A stretch of 64,000 nt of DNA from DATMER01 sp035536935. Its GTDB lineage: Bacteria > Acidobacteriota > Thermoanaerobaculia > Multivoradales > UBA5704. A program made the position numbers and the translations under genes. Below the pieces are notes generated by a model. The model made no database searches and had not been told where the DNA came from. It saw only the letters and a program-made list of their open reading frames with translations. The stretch spans positions 1 to 64,000 of the forward strand of contig DATLNC010000081.1 of the NCBI GenBank assembly GCA_035536935.1, in the 5' to 3' direction. Positions 50,523 to 63,835 of this stretch are shown in pieces (within the stretch, counting starts at the first letter, position 1; each line of letters starts with the position of its first letter).

Positions 50523-51863
50523 TCACCAGGGCTCCAGGGTGACCCGTACGCCGTCGCGGGCCCGCAGGGTGATCCCCGGCCTGGGCACGACGGGGTGGCC
50601 CGGGACCAGGCGCAGGCGCCAGCGCCGCAAGACCATGGAGAGGATGGTCACCCCTTCGACCATCGCGAAGTGGGCGCCGACGCAGAAGCGCGGCCCCGCG
50701 CCGAACGGGATGTAGGCAAGCGGCGGCCGTCCCTCGGACCTCTCCTCGGAAAAGCGCCCGGGGTCGAAGCGCTCGGGCTCGTCCCAGAGGTCCGGGTGGC
50801 GGTGCGTGACCCAGGGGCTGACGACGACGGTCGATCCCGGCGGGATGCGGAAGCCGCCGAGCTCGTCCTCCGCGACGGCGCGGCGCTCCATCGCCCAGAT
50901 CGGAGGGTAGAGGCGCATCGCCTCCTTGAAGGCCCGCTCGGTGGCCTCGGTTGCAGCCTCGTGGCGCAGACGCTCCATCTCCTCGGGATGCCTGGCGAGG
51001 AGGTAGAAGGTCCAGGCGAGCGCGTTCGCCGTGGTCTCGTGGCCGGCGAGGAGGAGCGTGATCGTCTCGTTGCGGAGCTGCGGATCGCTCATGCCCGTCC
51101 CGGTCTCCTCGTCGCGCTCGCGCAGCAGGATCGAGAGCAGGTCGTGGGTATCCGAGGCGCCCACGGTCATCCGCCGGCGCTCGGAGAGAATGCGGTAGAC
51201 GACGCGGTCCACGGCGGCGAGCGCCCTGTTGAAACGGCGGTTTCCCGGCGTGGGAAGCCAGGACGGCGGCGCCACGATCCTCTGCAGGCGTCCATAGGTG
51301 TGGCCGAGCATCACGGCCATGGCGTGCTCCACCTCGTCGGCATCCGACGCGACGTCGGCGCTGAACAGGGTCCGGCCGACGATGGTGTAGGTGAGCCGCA
51401 TCATCTCCGAGGCGACGTCGATCGGACGGCCTTCCGCGGCGGGGCGCTCCCAGCGCTCGAGCATCGCGGCCGCGGCCTCGGTCATGCGCTCGACGAAACC
51501 GGCGACGGCGGCGGGGCGGAAGGCGGGCTGGATCAGCCGGCGCTCGCGGCGCCAGTTCTCGCCGTTCGCGGTGAGCAGCCCGAGGCCGGTCATCTCCCGG
51601 ATGCGGACGGAGCTGCGCGTCTCTTTGTCGTAGAGGTCGGCGCGCTCCTGAAGCACCTGGCGGACGAGGTCCGGATGGGCGGCGAGGTGGACGACGTTGG
51701 GACCGAGCCGGAAGCGGACGAGGTCGCCGAAGCGGTCGCGCGACTCGACGAGCAGCCGCAGCACGTCGCGGCGGAACGGGAAGAGGTTGCCTAGCAGCGG
51801 CAGGCCGCGCGGGCCAGGGGCGGTCAGCCCGGTTACGCGGTCAATCACTCGGGATACCCCCAT
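50523..51863 (-). CDS. Cytochrome P450
   Basis: A 446-residue haem monooxygenase. The I-helix oxygen motif is AGHETTANAL, the K-helix ExxR is in EAMRLYPP, and the haem-binding loop FGAGPRFCVG places the Cys ligand near residue 389. The N-terminus (GPRGLPLLGNLF) has the Pro-rich hinge without a membrane anchor, so it is soluble. No ferredoxin or reductase gene is adjacent. It overlaps the sulfotransferase stop by 19 bp and so shares its transcript, suggesting hydroxylation and sulfation of the same molecule. Confidence 0.95.
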   Translation of the reverse strand: MGVSRVIDRVTGLTAPGPRGLPLLGNLFPFRRDVLRLLVESRDRFGDLVRFRLGPNVVHLAAHPDLVRQVLQERADLYDKETRSSVRIREMTGLGLLTANGENWRRERRLIQPAFRPAAVAGFVERMTEAAAAMLERWERPAAEGRPIDVASEMMRLTYTIVGRTLFSADVASDADEVEHAMAVMLGHTYGRLQRIVAPPSWLPTPGNRRFNRALAAVDRVVYRILSERRRMTVGASDTHDLLSILLRERDEETGTGMSDPQLRNETITLLLAGHETTANALAWTFYLLARHPEEMERLRHEAATEATERAFKEAMRLYPPIWAMERRAVAEDELGGFRIPPGSTVVVSPWVTHRHPDLWDEPERFDPGRFSEERSEGRPPLAYIPFGAGPRFCVGAHFAMVEGVTILSMVLRRWRLRLVPGHPVVPRPGITLRARDGVRVTLEPW

Positions 51864-52960
51864 TCGTCAAAGCTGCGGCGCCAGGCGCGGAAGACCCGCT
51901 CGCGCGTCCCGGCCGGCAGGTGCTCGTAGCGGTTCTTCTTGTAGCCCTGGAGCGATTCGACGTAGCCGCGCAGCTTGGGCTCGAAGCGCTCGAAGCCGGG
52001 CAGATCCAGCCGCTCGTAGATGGCCGCGGTCTGGCCGATGGGATCGGCGTCCAGGTCCGCGAACGCGACCTCGTGCAGCCGGCCTGGAGGGATCAGGGCC
52101 CTCTCCTCGAAGTAGGTTCCGTACATCACGCCGTAGCGGTCGAGGATCAGGCCTTCAAGCGTTTCGAGGTCGGGCTTCTGCAGGTAGGTATACCAGCCGG
52201 CCGTGTCGTAATAGTGCAGGAACGAGCGGAACACGGTGTACGGGTCGCGGTGGATGTGGACGAAGCGGGCATCCGGGAACATTTCGAGGAGCAGGCGCAC
52301 GCGCGCGGTGTGCGGCGGCGACTTGAGGACGAGCGGCTTGCCCTGCTTGACGGTCAGCTTGCGCAGGAACCAGAGGAAGGCGGCCTTCCACTCGTCGATC
52401 TCGGCTTGCGGCACGCCGCGGAAGGTCAGGTAGCGCTCGTAGTGCGCGGCGTTGCGCGGGAAGGAGATACCGGGATAGAGGGAGCGGAGGCACATCAGGG
52501 TGGGCGCGAACTCGTCCTCCTGGGGCGCGTCGAAGGAGAGCGCCACGTTGTCCATGGGGCGGGTGTCGGGCAGCAGCGCGCGGAAGCGTCGAGAGTTGAA
52601 TTCCTCGGTGGTGAGGAACGTGTGCGGGTTGACCACCTGGTAGGTGTTGGCGAAGCCGAACTGGTCGTCGAGCGCGAGCAGGTTGTGCAGGTGGGTGGTG
52701 CCGCTGCGCCAGTGGCCGAGGACGAAGATCGGCGGTCCGGCGAGCTCGGCTTTGGCGACGGCCTCGCCGTAGAGCCGCTCCTCCCGCCGCCGGTACCAGG
52801 AGTTCAGGAGGCTGAGCACCGAGACGAACGCCGCGCGGTGCCAGTACGCGGGATCGACGGCGAAGCGGTTCTCGCGCAGCAGCCGCCACCACGTGTCCGC
52901 CGTGATCCCGGCGAGATAGTTGTGCCCCAGACTCCACCGATGATCGAGCCGGACCGCCAT
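51845..52960 (-). CDS. Sulfotransferase family protein
   Basis: A 371-residue PAPS-dependent sulfotransferase. The 5'-phosphosulfate loop is FVLGHWRSGTTHLHNLL near residue 78-94, and the 3'-phosphate-binding segment is FVHIHRDPYTVFRSFL near 230. A His in the TADWH-free catalytic region is not certain. It is the first gene of the sulfotransferase-P450 pair. The acceptor is unknown, perhaps a lipid or small metabolite. Confidence 0.88.
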   Translation of the reverse strand: MAVRLDHRWSLGHNYLAGITADTWWRLLRENRFAVDPAYWHRAAFVSVLSLLNSWYRRREERLYGEAVAKAELAGPPIFVLGHWRSGTTHLHNLLALDDQFGFANTYQVVNPHTFLTTEEFNSRRFRALLPDTRPMDNVALSFDAPQEDEFAPTLMCLRSLYPGISFPRNAAHYERYLTFRGVPQAEIDEWKAAFLWFLRKLTVKQGKPLVLKSPPHTARVRLLLEMFPDARFVHIHRDPYTVFRSFLHYYDTAGWYTYLQKPDLETLEGLILDRYGVMYGTYFEERALIPPGRLHEVAFADLDADPIGQTAAIYERLDLPGFERFEPKLRGYVESLQGYKKNRYEHLPAGTRERVFRAWRRSFDEWGYPE

Positions 52961-53097
52961 CGAGATTGTCTCCTTGAGGGCGAGTCTATAACGACAAAAA
53001 GCGAGGTGCCGCCTCGGACTAGTGGCCCTTGGCTCAGACCGGAATGTGGGATAGAAAGGGCGTCCAGCAGGTCCGCAATCGAGAAAGGGGTACCACC

Positions 53098-53298
53098 ATG
53101 TCCGTTGCCAAGATCATCGAGCTCAGCGCTGAATCGCCCGAGGGCTTCGAAGCTGCAATCCGGGAAGGGATCACGCGCGCCAGCAAGACCGTCAAGAACA
53201 TCAAAAGCGCCTGGGTCAGTGACCAGCAGGTAGAAATCAAGAGCGACAAGATCGTCAACTACCGGGTCCACCTCAAGGTCACCTTCGTAATCGACTGA
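53098..53298 (+). CDS. Dodecin (flavin-binding dodecamer)
   Basis: A 66-residue dodecin with the family sequence SPEGFEAAIREGITRASKT near residue 11-29 and the flavin-stacking Trp in IKSAWVSDQ. Dodecins store or buffer riboflavin, FMN or CoA. ATG 53098 follows AAAGGGG; the longer open frame from 53029 is not needed. A GC hairpin (53306-53337) follows the stop. Confidence 0.95.
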   Translation: MSVAKIIELSAESPEGFEAAIREGITRASKTVKNIKSAWVSDQQVEIKSDKIVNYRVHLKVTFVID

Positions 53299-53305
53299 TC
53301 GAGCA

Positions 53306-53337
53306 GGCGCGGCCGTCGCCCAGGCGGCAGCCGCGCC
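53306..53337 (+). terminator. Hairpin after the dodecin gene
   Basis: GGCGCGGC (53306-53313) pairs with GCCGCGCC (53330-53337), eight bases after the stop. No T-tract. Confidence 0.5.
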
Positions 53338-53441
53338 CTCCGCCCTTCATGCCGCCTGGAGAGGCTCATTCGCATGCGCGGCGGATGACCCGCACGGCGC
53401 CGGCCCCGCGGCGAGGCCGAGGATACCCCCGCGGGTGGGGA

Positions 53442-55604
53442 TCAGTGTGACCCGCACTCCTTGCCCACCCCGAGCTGCCATCTGAAGAAGCTGAGCTCGT
53501 CCACGAGCCTGCGGATCTGCATGTCCGCCGGCGCTCCCATGCCGTGGCCTGCTTCGCGCTCGACTTGCAGGAGGATCGGCTCCTGCGTGGGAGCGCTCGC
53601 GGTCGAGGCCTGGAGCAGCGCCGTCATCTTGCGCGCGTGGAGGGCGTGGACACGCTCGTCCTTCTCGCCCGCGGTCAGGAGCATGGCCGGGTACTTCGTT
53701 CCTTTTTTCACGTTGTGATAGGGCGAGTAGCGCAGAAGGTATGGAAACTGTTTCGGATCGGCGCTCGATCCATATTCGCTCACCCAGTTGCGGGCGCGCA
53801 AAAAGTGATGGAAGCGGAGCATGTCGAGGAGCGGCACGCCGAGGACCGCGGCGGAGAAGAGCTCCGGCCGTTGCGTGACCGCGGCGCCCGTGAGCAGCCC
53901 GCCGTTCGAGGCTCCGTTGATGCCGAGGCGCTCCGGCCGCGTGTAGCCGTTCGCGATCAGCCACTCGCCCGCGGCGATGAAATCGTCGAAGGTGTTCTGC
54001 TTGTGCTCGAACATCCCGGCCTCGTGCCAGGCCTCGCCCCGCTCGCCGCCGCCGCGCAGGTTGGGGTAGGCATAGACGCCCCCCTCCTCGAACCAGGGGA
54101 TGTGGCCGGCGTCGAAAAAAGGCGTGATGTTGATGGCGAAGCCGCCGTAGCCGTCCAGGATCGTGGGATTGCAGCCGTCGAGCTTCAACCCCTTCTTGTG
54201 GATCACGAACATGGTCACCCGGGTGCCGTCCTTCGACGGGTACTCGACCTGCTTGACCTCCAGGCCCGACGGATCGAAGGGGACCTCCTCGCGCCACCAG
54301 AGCTTCCGTTCTCCCTTGCGCAGGTCCACCCGGTAGATGCCGGCCGGCTCGTTGAAGCTCGTGTAGGCGAGCCAGCCGACCGGGCTCGCGGGGGTGCCGC
54401 CGAGGTCTGCCGAGCCCAGGCCGGGCAGGGCCAGGGGACCGCGCGGAGTCCCATCAAGCTCGAACAGCTCGATGCGGGTGGTCGCGTCGTGGAGGTAGGT
54501 GGCGGTCAGGAGATCGCCGATCTGCCAGATGGCGACGAGGGGGTCCTTGTTCTCCGGAATCAGCTCGCGCCAGCGCTCCGGCGACGGGTCCTCGAGGTCC
54601 ACCTTCACGACCCTGCGGTTGAGCGCGTTCAGGGTCGTGCTCATGTAGTACGTGTTGCCCACGATCGGATCGATCTGGCGATAGACGTCGGGCAGCCCGG
54701 CTATGGCCTTCTGCCCCACGAAGATCGGGCGGTGCTCGGCTTTGCCCGTCTCCAGCCACTTGCGGAAGTCCATGACCCAGAGGTCGTTCGAATTGCTGCC
54801 GGTCCACTGCCCGAGGATCAGCCAGCGGCCGTCGCGGCTCAGGCGCCCGAAGGGACCCCAGGTCGAAGCCGCGGGTCCCGTCTTCGGCTGCTCCAGAAGC
54901 ACGCGGTCTTCCTTGGCATCGGTCCCGACCTTGTGGAAGCGGATGCGGCGCGAGAACGGGTCTTTCAGGTCCTCGAGGTTGTTGTAGACGAAGCCCGAGC
55001 CGTCGGGCAGCCAGTCCACTTCGCGCACGCGGTTGCGGATCTCGTCCTGCAGCCATTTGCCGGTCTCTACCTCGACGAGGTGGAGGGTGGCGTTCTCGTC
55101 GCCGGACCGGTAGAGCCCCACGGCGACGAGGCGGCCGTCGTGGCTCGGCGTGAACCAGGCGATCGTGGTCAGGCCGCTCGGATCGCGGAGGGTGGGATCG
55201 ACCAGGGGGCGTGCCTGCGCTTCGCCTTCCGCGGTCATCAAAACGGGCTGTTCCTGTTCCATCCCGCCCTGGAGGAAGAACATCCTGTTGCCACGCACGG
55301 TGGGAGCGGTGCGGAACCCCGATTTGCCGGTGAGCGCCTTGATGCGCGCCTCCAGCTCCTTGCGGCCCGGGATGTTGTCGAGGATGGAGCGGGCCCAGGC
55401 GTTCTGGGCGTCGGTCCAGGCGCCGACCTTGGCGTCGAGCGCGGGATCGGGCGTCTTCATCTCGGGCGCCGCGCTCCCTTCGAGCCAGCGGTAGGGGTCC
55501 ACCACCTCCGTCCCATGGAAAACCTCGCGGACAGGGTTGACCTCGGCGGGCGGGGGAGCCGCCGCGAGGGACAGGACGGCGGCGGTGGCGAGCGTTCGGC
55601 GCAT
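53442..55604 (-). CDS. Prolyl oligopeptidase family serine peptidase (S9A)
   Basis: A 720-residue peptidase that cleaves short peptides after proline. A signal-like N-terminus (TLATAAVLSLAAA) is followed by the N-terminal VVDPYRWLEG segment, the seven-bladed propeller, and the hydrolase domain with Ser in INGASNGGLL, Asp in GEKDERVH and His in EAGHGMG. ATG 55604 has GGAGG upstream. Exported localisation is inferred. It stands alone between the dodecin and GNAT genes. Confidence 0.93.
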   Translation of the reverse strand: MRRTLATAAVLSLAAAPPPAEVNPVREVFHGTEVVDPYRWLEGSAAPEMKTPDPALDAKVGAWTDAQNAWARSILDNIPGRKELEARIKALTGKSGFRTAPTVRGNRMFFLQGGMEQEQPVLMTAEGEAQARPLVDPTLRDPSGLTTIAWFTPSHDGRLVAVGLYRSGDENATLHLVEVETGKWLQDEIRNRVREVDWLPDGSGFVYNNLEDLKDPFSRRIRFHKVGTDAKEDRVLLEQPKTGPAASTWGPFGRLSRDGRWLILGQWTGSNSNDLWVMDFRKWLETGKAEHRPIFVGQKAIAGLPDVYRQIDPIVGNTYYMSTTLNALNRRVVKVDLEDPSPERWRELIPENKDPLVAIWQIGDLLTATYLHDATTRIELFELDGTPRGPLALPGLGSADLGGTPASPVGWLAYTSFNEPAGIYRVDLRKGERKLWWREEVPFDPSGLEVKQVEYPSKDGTRVTMFVIHKKGLKLDGCNPTILDGYGGFAINITPFFDAGHIPWFEEGGVYAYPNLRGGGERGEAWHEAGMFEHKQNTFDDFIAAGEWLIANGYTRPERLGINGASNGGLLTGAAVTQRPELFSAAVLGVPLLDMLRFHHFLRARNWVSEYGSSADPKQFPYLLRYSPYHNVKKGTKYPAMLLTAGEKDERVHALHARKMTALLQASTASAPTQEPILLQVEREAGHGMGAPADMQIRRLVDELSFFRWQLGVGKECGSH

Positions 55605-55720
55605 GCAGGGTTCCTCCATCGGGTCTGACCTCTTACGAAGGATAGACGAGATTGGTTTGGCCGCGGTTAGCCGGATGGCGGGTTGGCGAGCGTCCGCGTA
55701 ACTATAATGGGGCCTCACAG

Positions 55721-56281
55721 ATGAAGGTGAGCCCACCCATCGAGCTCGATACCGAGCGCTTGCGGCTTCGGCAGTGGCGCTCGTCCGACCTCGCGCCCTT
55801 TGCAGAGCTCAATGCCGATCCGCGCGTCATGGAGTTCTTTCCTTCCACGCTCACGCGGGAAGAAAGCGACGCCGCCGTCAGCCGGCTGCAGTCGCAGATC
55901 GCGGAGCGTGGCTGGGGGCTCTGGGCCGCGGAGGTTCGCCTGACCGGGCAGTTCATCGGGTTCGTCGGTCTTCAGGTGGCCCTTGCGCCGCTTCCTTTCG
56001 CGCCGTGTGTGGAGGTCGGCTGGCGCCTGGCGCACGCGCACTGGGGCAAGGGGTACGCAACCGAGGCTGCAAGGGGCGCTCTCCGCGTGGGATTCGAGCA
56101 GCTCGGCCTCGAGGAGATCGTTTCGTTCACCGCGGTGGCCAATCGCAGGTCTCGCGCTGTCATGGAGCGCCTTGGCATGCGGGAGGACGAGGTCACATTC
56201 CAGCATCCCGGCGTGCCCGAGGGCAGCCCGCTTCGTGAGCATTGCCTGTATCGGCTTACCCGCGAGCAATGGGCGAGCTAG
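55721..56281 (+). CDS. GNAT family N-acetyltransferase (RimJ/RimL-like)
   Basis: A 186-residue acetyltransferase. The opening IELDTERLRLRQWRSSDLAPF and the CoA-binding segment AHWGKGYATEAARGAL (R/Q-x-x-G-x-G/A type, here WGKGYA) mark the RimJ/RimL group, with FTAVANRRSRAVMERLGM near the end. Substrate unknown (protein N-terminus or small amine). The DUF3179 gene starts 10 bp after it. Confidence 0.9.
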   Translation: MKVSPPIELDTERLRLRQWRSSDLAPFAELNADPRVMEFFPSTLTREESDAAVSRLQSQIAERGWGLWAAEVRLTGQFIGFVGLQVALAPLPFAPCVEVGWRLAHAHWGKGYATEAARGALRVGFEQLGLEEIVSFTAVANRRSRAVMERLGMREDEVTFQHPGVPEGSPLREHCLYRLTREQWAS

Positions 56282-56291
56282 AATCAGGCCG

Positions 56292-57536
56292 ATGACCACA
56301 CCCATCCCCTCCCAGCGGGCCGCCGGCCTGACCTTCACCTTCGCTGTGCTCGTGCTGCTCGCCGCCGAGGTGCTGCGAGTCTATTGGATCATGCCCATGC
56401 CAGGCAGCCAGCAGGGAGACACGCTGGGTGCCGCCTACGCCCTGCACCGCTGGATCCTGGCCGTGCGGATCCTCGCCGGCGGCGCCGCCATCTGGGCAGC
56501 GGCCCGGCTGCTGGCGCGCGGCCGGTGGCCGGCCCGGGTGCTCACCGTGCTGAGCCTGGCGTTGGCCGCTTTCGTAATCTACCAGGCCAACGGCCCGATG
56601 TCGGCTGACGTCATGTTCCGCCAGCCCACCTCGCTGACCTTTGCGACGATGGGAAAGGGAACCGTCGCTCCCAACGCGCTGGTGGTGGGAGTCGCGCTCG
56701 CCGACGCCGAGGGCCGGACTCAGGCGCGCGCCTATCCGATTCAATTCATCGGCTACCACCACCAGGTGCGCGACGTGGTTGCCGGACAGCCGGTGATGGT
56801 CACCTACTGCACCGTCTGCCGAACGGGCCGCGTTTTCAGTCCCTTGGTGGACGGTACCGCCGACACCTTCCGGCTGGTCGGCATGGACCATTGGAACGCC
56901 ATGTTCGAGGACTCGCGCACCGGCAGTTGGTGGCGCCAGGCGACCGGCGAGGCAGTCGCAGGCCCGCTGACGGGGAAGCGCCTGGCCGAGATCCCGTCGC
57001 AGCAGATGACTTGGGCGGCCTGGAGCGCGCGCCATCCGGAAAGCGACGTCCTGCAGCCCGATCCGCAGTTTGCGCCCCGCTACGCCAACATGGAGGGATA
57101 CGCGGAGGGCACCAACGAGAGCACCCTCACCGGGCGCGATTCGCGGAGCTGGCAGCGCAAGTCCTGGGTAGTGGGCGTCCTCGCCGGAAACGCGGCGCGG
57201 GCGTTCGACTGGAACGAGCTGGTGCGCGAGCGGGTCATCAACGACAGCGTCGGCGACCAGCCGGTGCTCCTCCTGCGCGGCGCAGACGGCGTCTCCTTTC
57301 ACGCGTTCGATGCCCGCCCGGGCGGCAGCGGCCCGCGTCTCGCGCTCGAGCGGACAGCCGACCCCTCCCGCTTCCGGGACCGCGCGACCGGCGCCCTCTG
57401 GGACGAGTCGGGTCTCGCCCTCGACGGCCCCCGGGCGGGGACGCGGCTCACCGCTGTACCCGCCTACCAGGAGTTCTGGCACTCCTGGCAGGACTTCCAT
57501 CCGGCGACGACGGCCCGCCGCAACCCGGATCTCTAG
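56292..57536 (+). CDS. DUF3179 domain membrane protein
   Basis: A 414-residue protein with three or so N-terminal hydrophobic helices (TFTFAVLVLLAAEVLRVYWI, ILAVRILAGGAAIWAAARLL, VLTVLSLALAAFVIYQA). The DUF3179 domain follows, with the cysteine motif MVTYCTVCRTGRVF near residue 172-185 and WARHPESDVL-like block later. DUF3179 has no established activity. ATG 56292 lies 10 bp after the GNAT stop, so co-transcription is likely. Confidence 0.87.
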   Translation: MTTPIPSQRAAGLTFTFAVLVLLAAEVLRVYWIMPMPGSQQGDTLGAAYALHRWILAVRILAGGAAIWAAARLLARGRWPARVLTVLSLALAAFVIYQANGPMSADVMFRQPTSLTFATMGKGTVAPNALVVGVALADAEGRTQARAYPIQFIGYHHQVRDVVAGQPVMVTYCTVCRTGRVFSPLVDGTADTFRLVGMDHWNAMFEDSRTGSWWRQATGEAVAGPLTGKRLAEIPSQQMTWAAWSARHPESDVLQPDPQFAPRYANMEGYAEGTNESTLTGRDSRSWQRKSWVVGVLAGNAARAFDWNELVRERVINDSVGDQPVLLLRGADGVSFHAFDARPGGSGPRLALERTADPSRFRDRATGALWDESGLALDGPRAGTRLTAVPAYQEFWHSWQDFHPATTARRNPDL

Positions 57537-57587
57537 CCGGCGCAGCAGTCCGAGGAAGGCCGCCCCGCCGGCGTCATAACTATTCGC

Positions 57588-57770
57588 ATGGATACTCGTA
57601 AGAGTCCTATGAACAGAAAGCACGTCATTGGAAACTCCATTCTCTGGGCTGCCGCGATCATCACGTCGGCATTGGTCGGCGCTCCCACAGTCCTTACAAT
57701 TGTCCTCTTGCCGGCGCTGGCTACGTCCGCTCTGCTGGTGAACCGGCCTGCCAAGCAGTGCGCCGGATAG
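57588..57770 (+). CDS. Small hydrophobic protein
   Basis: A 60-residue product with a basic N-terminus and one long hydrophobic region (ILWAAAIITSALVGAPTVLT then IVLLPALATSALLV), probably two short helices. The start may be ATG 57588 or 57609. No homologue recognised and only weak ribosome sites. Confidence 0.45.
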   Translation: MDTRKSPMNRKHVIGNSILWAAAIITSALVGAPTVLTIVLLPALATSALLVNRPAKQCAG

Positions 57771-57783
57771 GAGCCTCTTTCCC

Positions 57784-57812
57784 TTGACGTAGTCGTCCGG
57801 ATGCCGTAGGGT
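57784..57812 (+). promoter_or_regulatory. Possible promoter of the MpaB-membrane cyclase pair
   Basis: TTGACG (57784-57789) and TAGGGT (57807-57812) with 17-bp spacing, 27 bases before the start codon at 57840. Motif match only. Confidence 0.4.
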
Positions 57813-57839
57813 TTGCCCATCCGATTCGAGAGGTGCGGC

Positions 57840-58976
57840 ATGGACCACGGCAAGTGGTCGGACGATGGCTTTCTGGACAGTCTCCGCCGTCAGGGCGATC
57901 CCCTTGCGGATCAGGCCGTCCTGCGCCTGATGGCGCACCGCGAAGTGCGGGCCGTCAACGAGATTTTCAAGGGCCTGCGGGCTGACGACGATCCCATCCC
58001 GGCGGACGCGCCCGAGCCGTTCCGGGAATTCGTCGAGGCCACGCGGGAGCTCCCGCCGGGAGTCGACCGCGGCCGCCTGGCCCGCAGCGGCCATGTCTTC
58101 CTCAAGCACGCGGCTTCCGCAGCGGTGACGATGCTCGCCTCCAGCCTGCCGCGCGGCTACGCGGCGCCCTGCCTGTGCGAGATCCTCTCGATCTCCCGTG
58201 ATCTTCAGAAGCACCCGTTCCAGCGGCTGATGGGCGTGATCCAGCTTCTGGTCAACGTCTCGAGCCCGGGCGCCTTCGAGCCGGACGGCAAGGCGGTCGT
58301 GACGGCGCAAAAGCTCCGGCTCCTCCATGCGGGCGTGCGCACGATGGTGCCGCGGTTCCGCCCCGGGTACGAGGAGAAGCACGGCGTGCCCGTGAACCAC
58401 GAGGACATGCTCGCCACGATCATGGGCTTTTCCTACCTGGTGATCGAGGGCATCCGCCGGCTCGGCCTGCGCCTGTCCGACCAGGAGGCGGAGGACTATT
58501 ACTACCTGTGGAGCGTCTATGCCCGGATGATGGGCATCCCTGACGAGTACATCCCGGCAAGCGTGGCCGAGGCGGGCGAGTTCTATGGCTCGTACGTGCG
58601 CCGGCACGACTCCGGGCCGGTCGAGAATCCCTATGGCGTGGTGCTGACGCAGGACAACCTCGACATGATGAAGAACCTCATCCCGAAGCCGCTGCGCCTC
58701 GTGGGCTTCGGGTTCGCGCCGGCGGTCGCCATGGCGGAGTTGATGACGCCGCAGGAGCTGGCCCGGGTTGGCGTTCGCCCGGTCCCGGGCTTTCCCGTGA
58801 TCCGGGCCGTGTTCAACCTCGGGCTGCGGCTGGCGCAGGGGGTGGAGGACCTGCCGTTCTCTTCGCGCCTGGCTGCCGTGATCTTCCAGGACATGATCGA
58901 CACCAGCCGCGCTGGCGAGGTGACGTTCTGCATCCCGGTCACGATGGCCGGGCTGCGCGGCCGGAGCTTGGAGTGA
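57840..58976 (+). CDS. Oxygenase MpaB/DUF2236 family protein
   Basis: A 378-residue helical protein of the MpaB/latex-clearing-protein-like (ER-bound oxygenase) superfamily, whose members bind haem b and oxidise lipophilic or polyprenoid substrates. Family landmarks are FLKHAASAAVTMLASSLPRG near residue 93-112, PVNHEDMLATIMGFSYLV near 185-202, and the late His/Tyr-containing helices. ATG 57840 follows GAGAGG. Its last codon overlaps the GTG start of the next gene, so the two are coupled. Confidence 0.82.
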   Translation: MDHGKWSDDGFLDSLRRQGDPLADQAVLRLMAHREVRAVNEIFKGLRADDDPIPADAPEPFREFVEATRELPPGVDRGRLARSGHVFLKHAASAAVTMLASSLPRGYAAPCLCEILSISRDLQKHPFQRLMGVIQLLVNVSSPGAFEPDGKAVVTAQKLRLLHAGVRTMVPRFRPGYEEKHGVPVNHEDMLATIMGFSYLVIEGIRRLGLRLSDQEAEDYYYLWSVYARMMGIPDEYIPASVAEAGEFYGSYVRRHDSGPVENPYGVVLTQDNLDMMKNLIPKPLRLVGFGFAPAVAMAELMTPQELARVGVRPVPGFPVIRAVFNLGLRLAQGVEDLPFSSRLAAVIFQDMIDTSRAGEVTFCIPVTMAGLRGRSLE

Positions 58977-59643
58977 CCATGATCGACTGGAGCCATCTCG
59001 TCAACCTGCAGAAGTACACGCCGTTCGAGCTGATCCTGTTCGCGGGAGGCTGCTATCTCTGGGTGGTCGTCTACGCGATCTACGTCAGGAGCATCTTCAA
59101 GACGAAGTTCATCGAGGCGCCGATCTTCGCGGCGTGCGGCAACATCGGCTGGGAGTTCACCTGGAGCTTCCTGGTTTTCACCGACATGGGGCCGCTGCTC
59201 CAGTGGTGCTACCGCTTCTGGTTCTTCTTCGACCTCCTGATCTTCTACGGCGTGCTGCGGTACGGCTGGAAGCAGGTGAGGACGGAGTCGTTCAAAAAGG
59301 TTTTACAGCCGCTGCTGGTGGTGATCGCGATCTTCCACGCCGCGGCCTTCTATTTCATGGCCAACTCGGGGCTCGACACTCCGATCGGCGCCAACTCGGC
59401 GTTCCTCCTGAACTTCACCCTGTCCGTGCTCTATATCTTCGTGCTGTTCCAGCAGCGCGATCTGGGCAACCTGGGCCGCATGTCGTTGCTCATCGCCTGG
59501 CTCAAGATGATCGGCACCGGCACGAACACGGTGTTCATGAACATCCATGCCGAGTACGCGGAAAACCACTTCCTGCACTTCCTCAGCATCGCCACCACGA
59601 CGGTGGACTGCGTCTACATCTATCTGGTTTGGAAGCTGCAGCG

Positions 59644-63684
<4,041 letters not shown>

Positions 63685-63774
63685 GGCCCGATCCTAACCG
63701 AGCCGCGAGCCCGCCGCTACCTTTGGGGCAAGCTTACAAAGTTAAAGAAATCAGTAGCCGGCCGAAGTAAGTCT

Positions 63775-63820
63775 CCCCCTCTCCCGGGGCGGGTGTGCTC
63801 AGGTGGAGCGGGAGAGGGGG
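63775..63820. terminator. 12-bp inverted repeat downstream of the DinB-like gene
   Basis: CCCCCTCTCCCG (63775-63786) and CGGGAGAGGGGG (63809-63820) form a perfect stem with a 22-base loop. It lies just past the stop of the minus-strand DinB-like gene and upstream of the kinase gene. It may be a terminator or a REP-type element; no T-tract is present. Confidence 0.5.
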
Positions 63821-63835
63821 CCGGGGGTGAGGGGC

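Noticed and set aside
53029..53097. N-terminal extension of dodecin
   Set aside because: The dodecin family starts at the ATG 53098 position, which has its own ribosome site.
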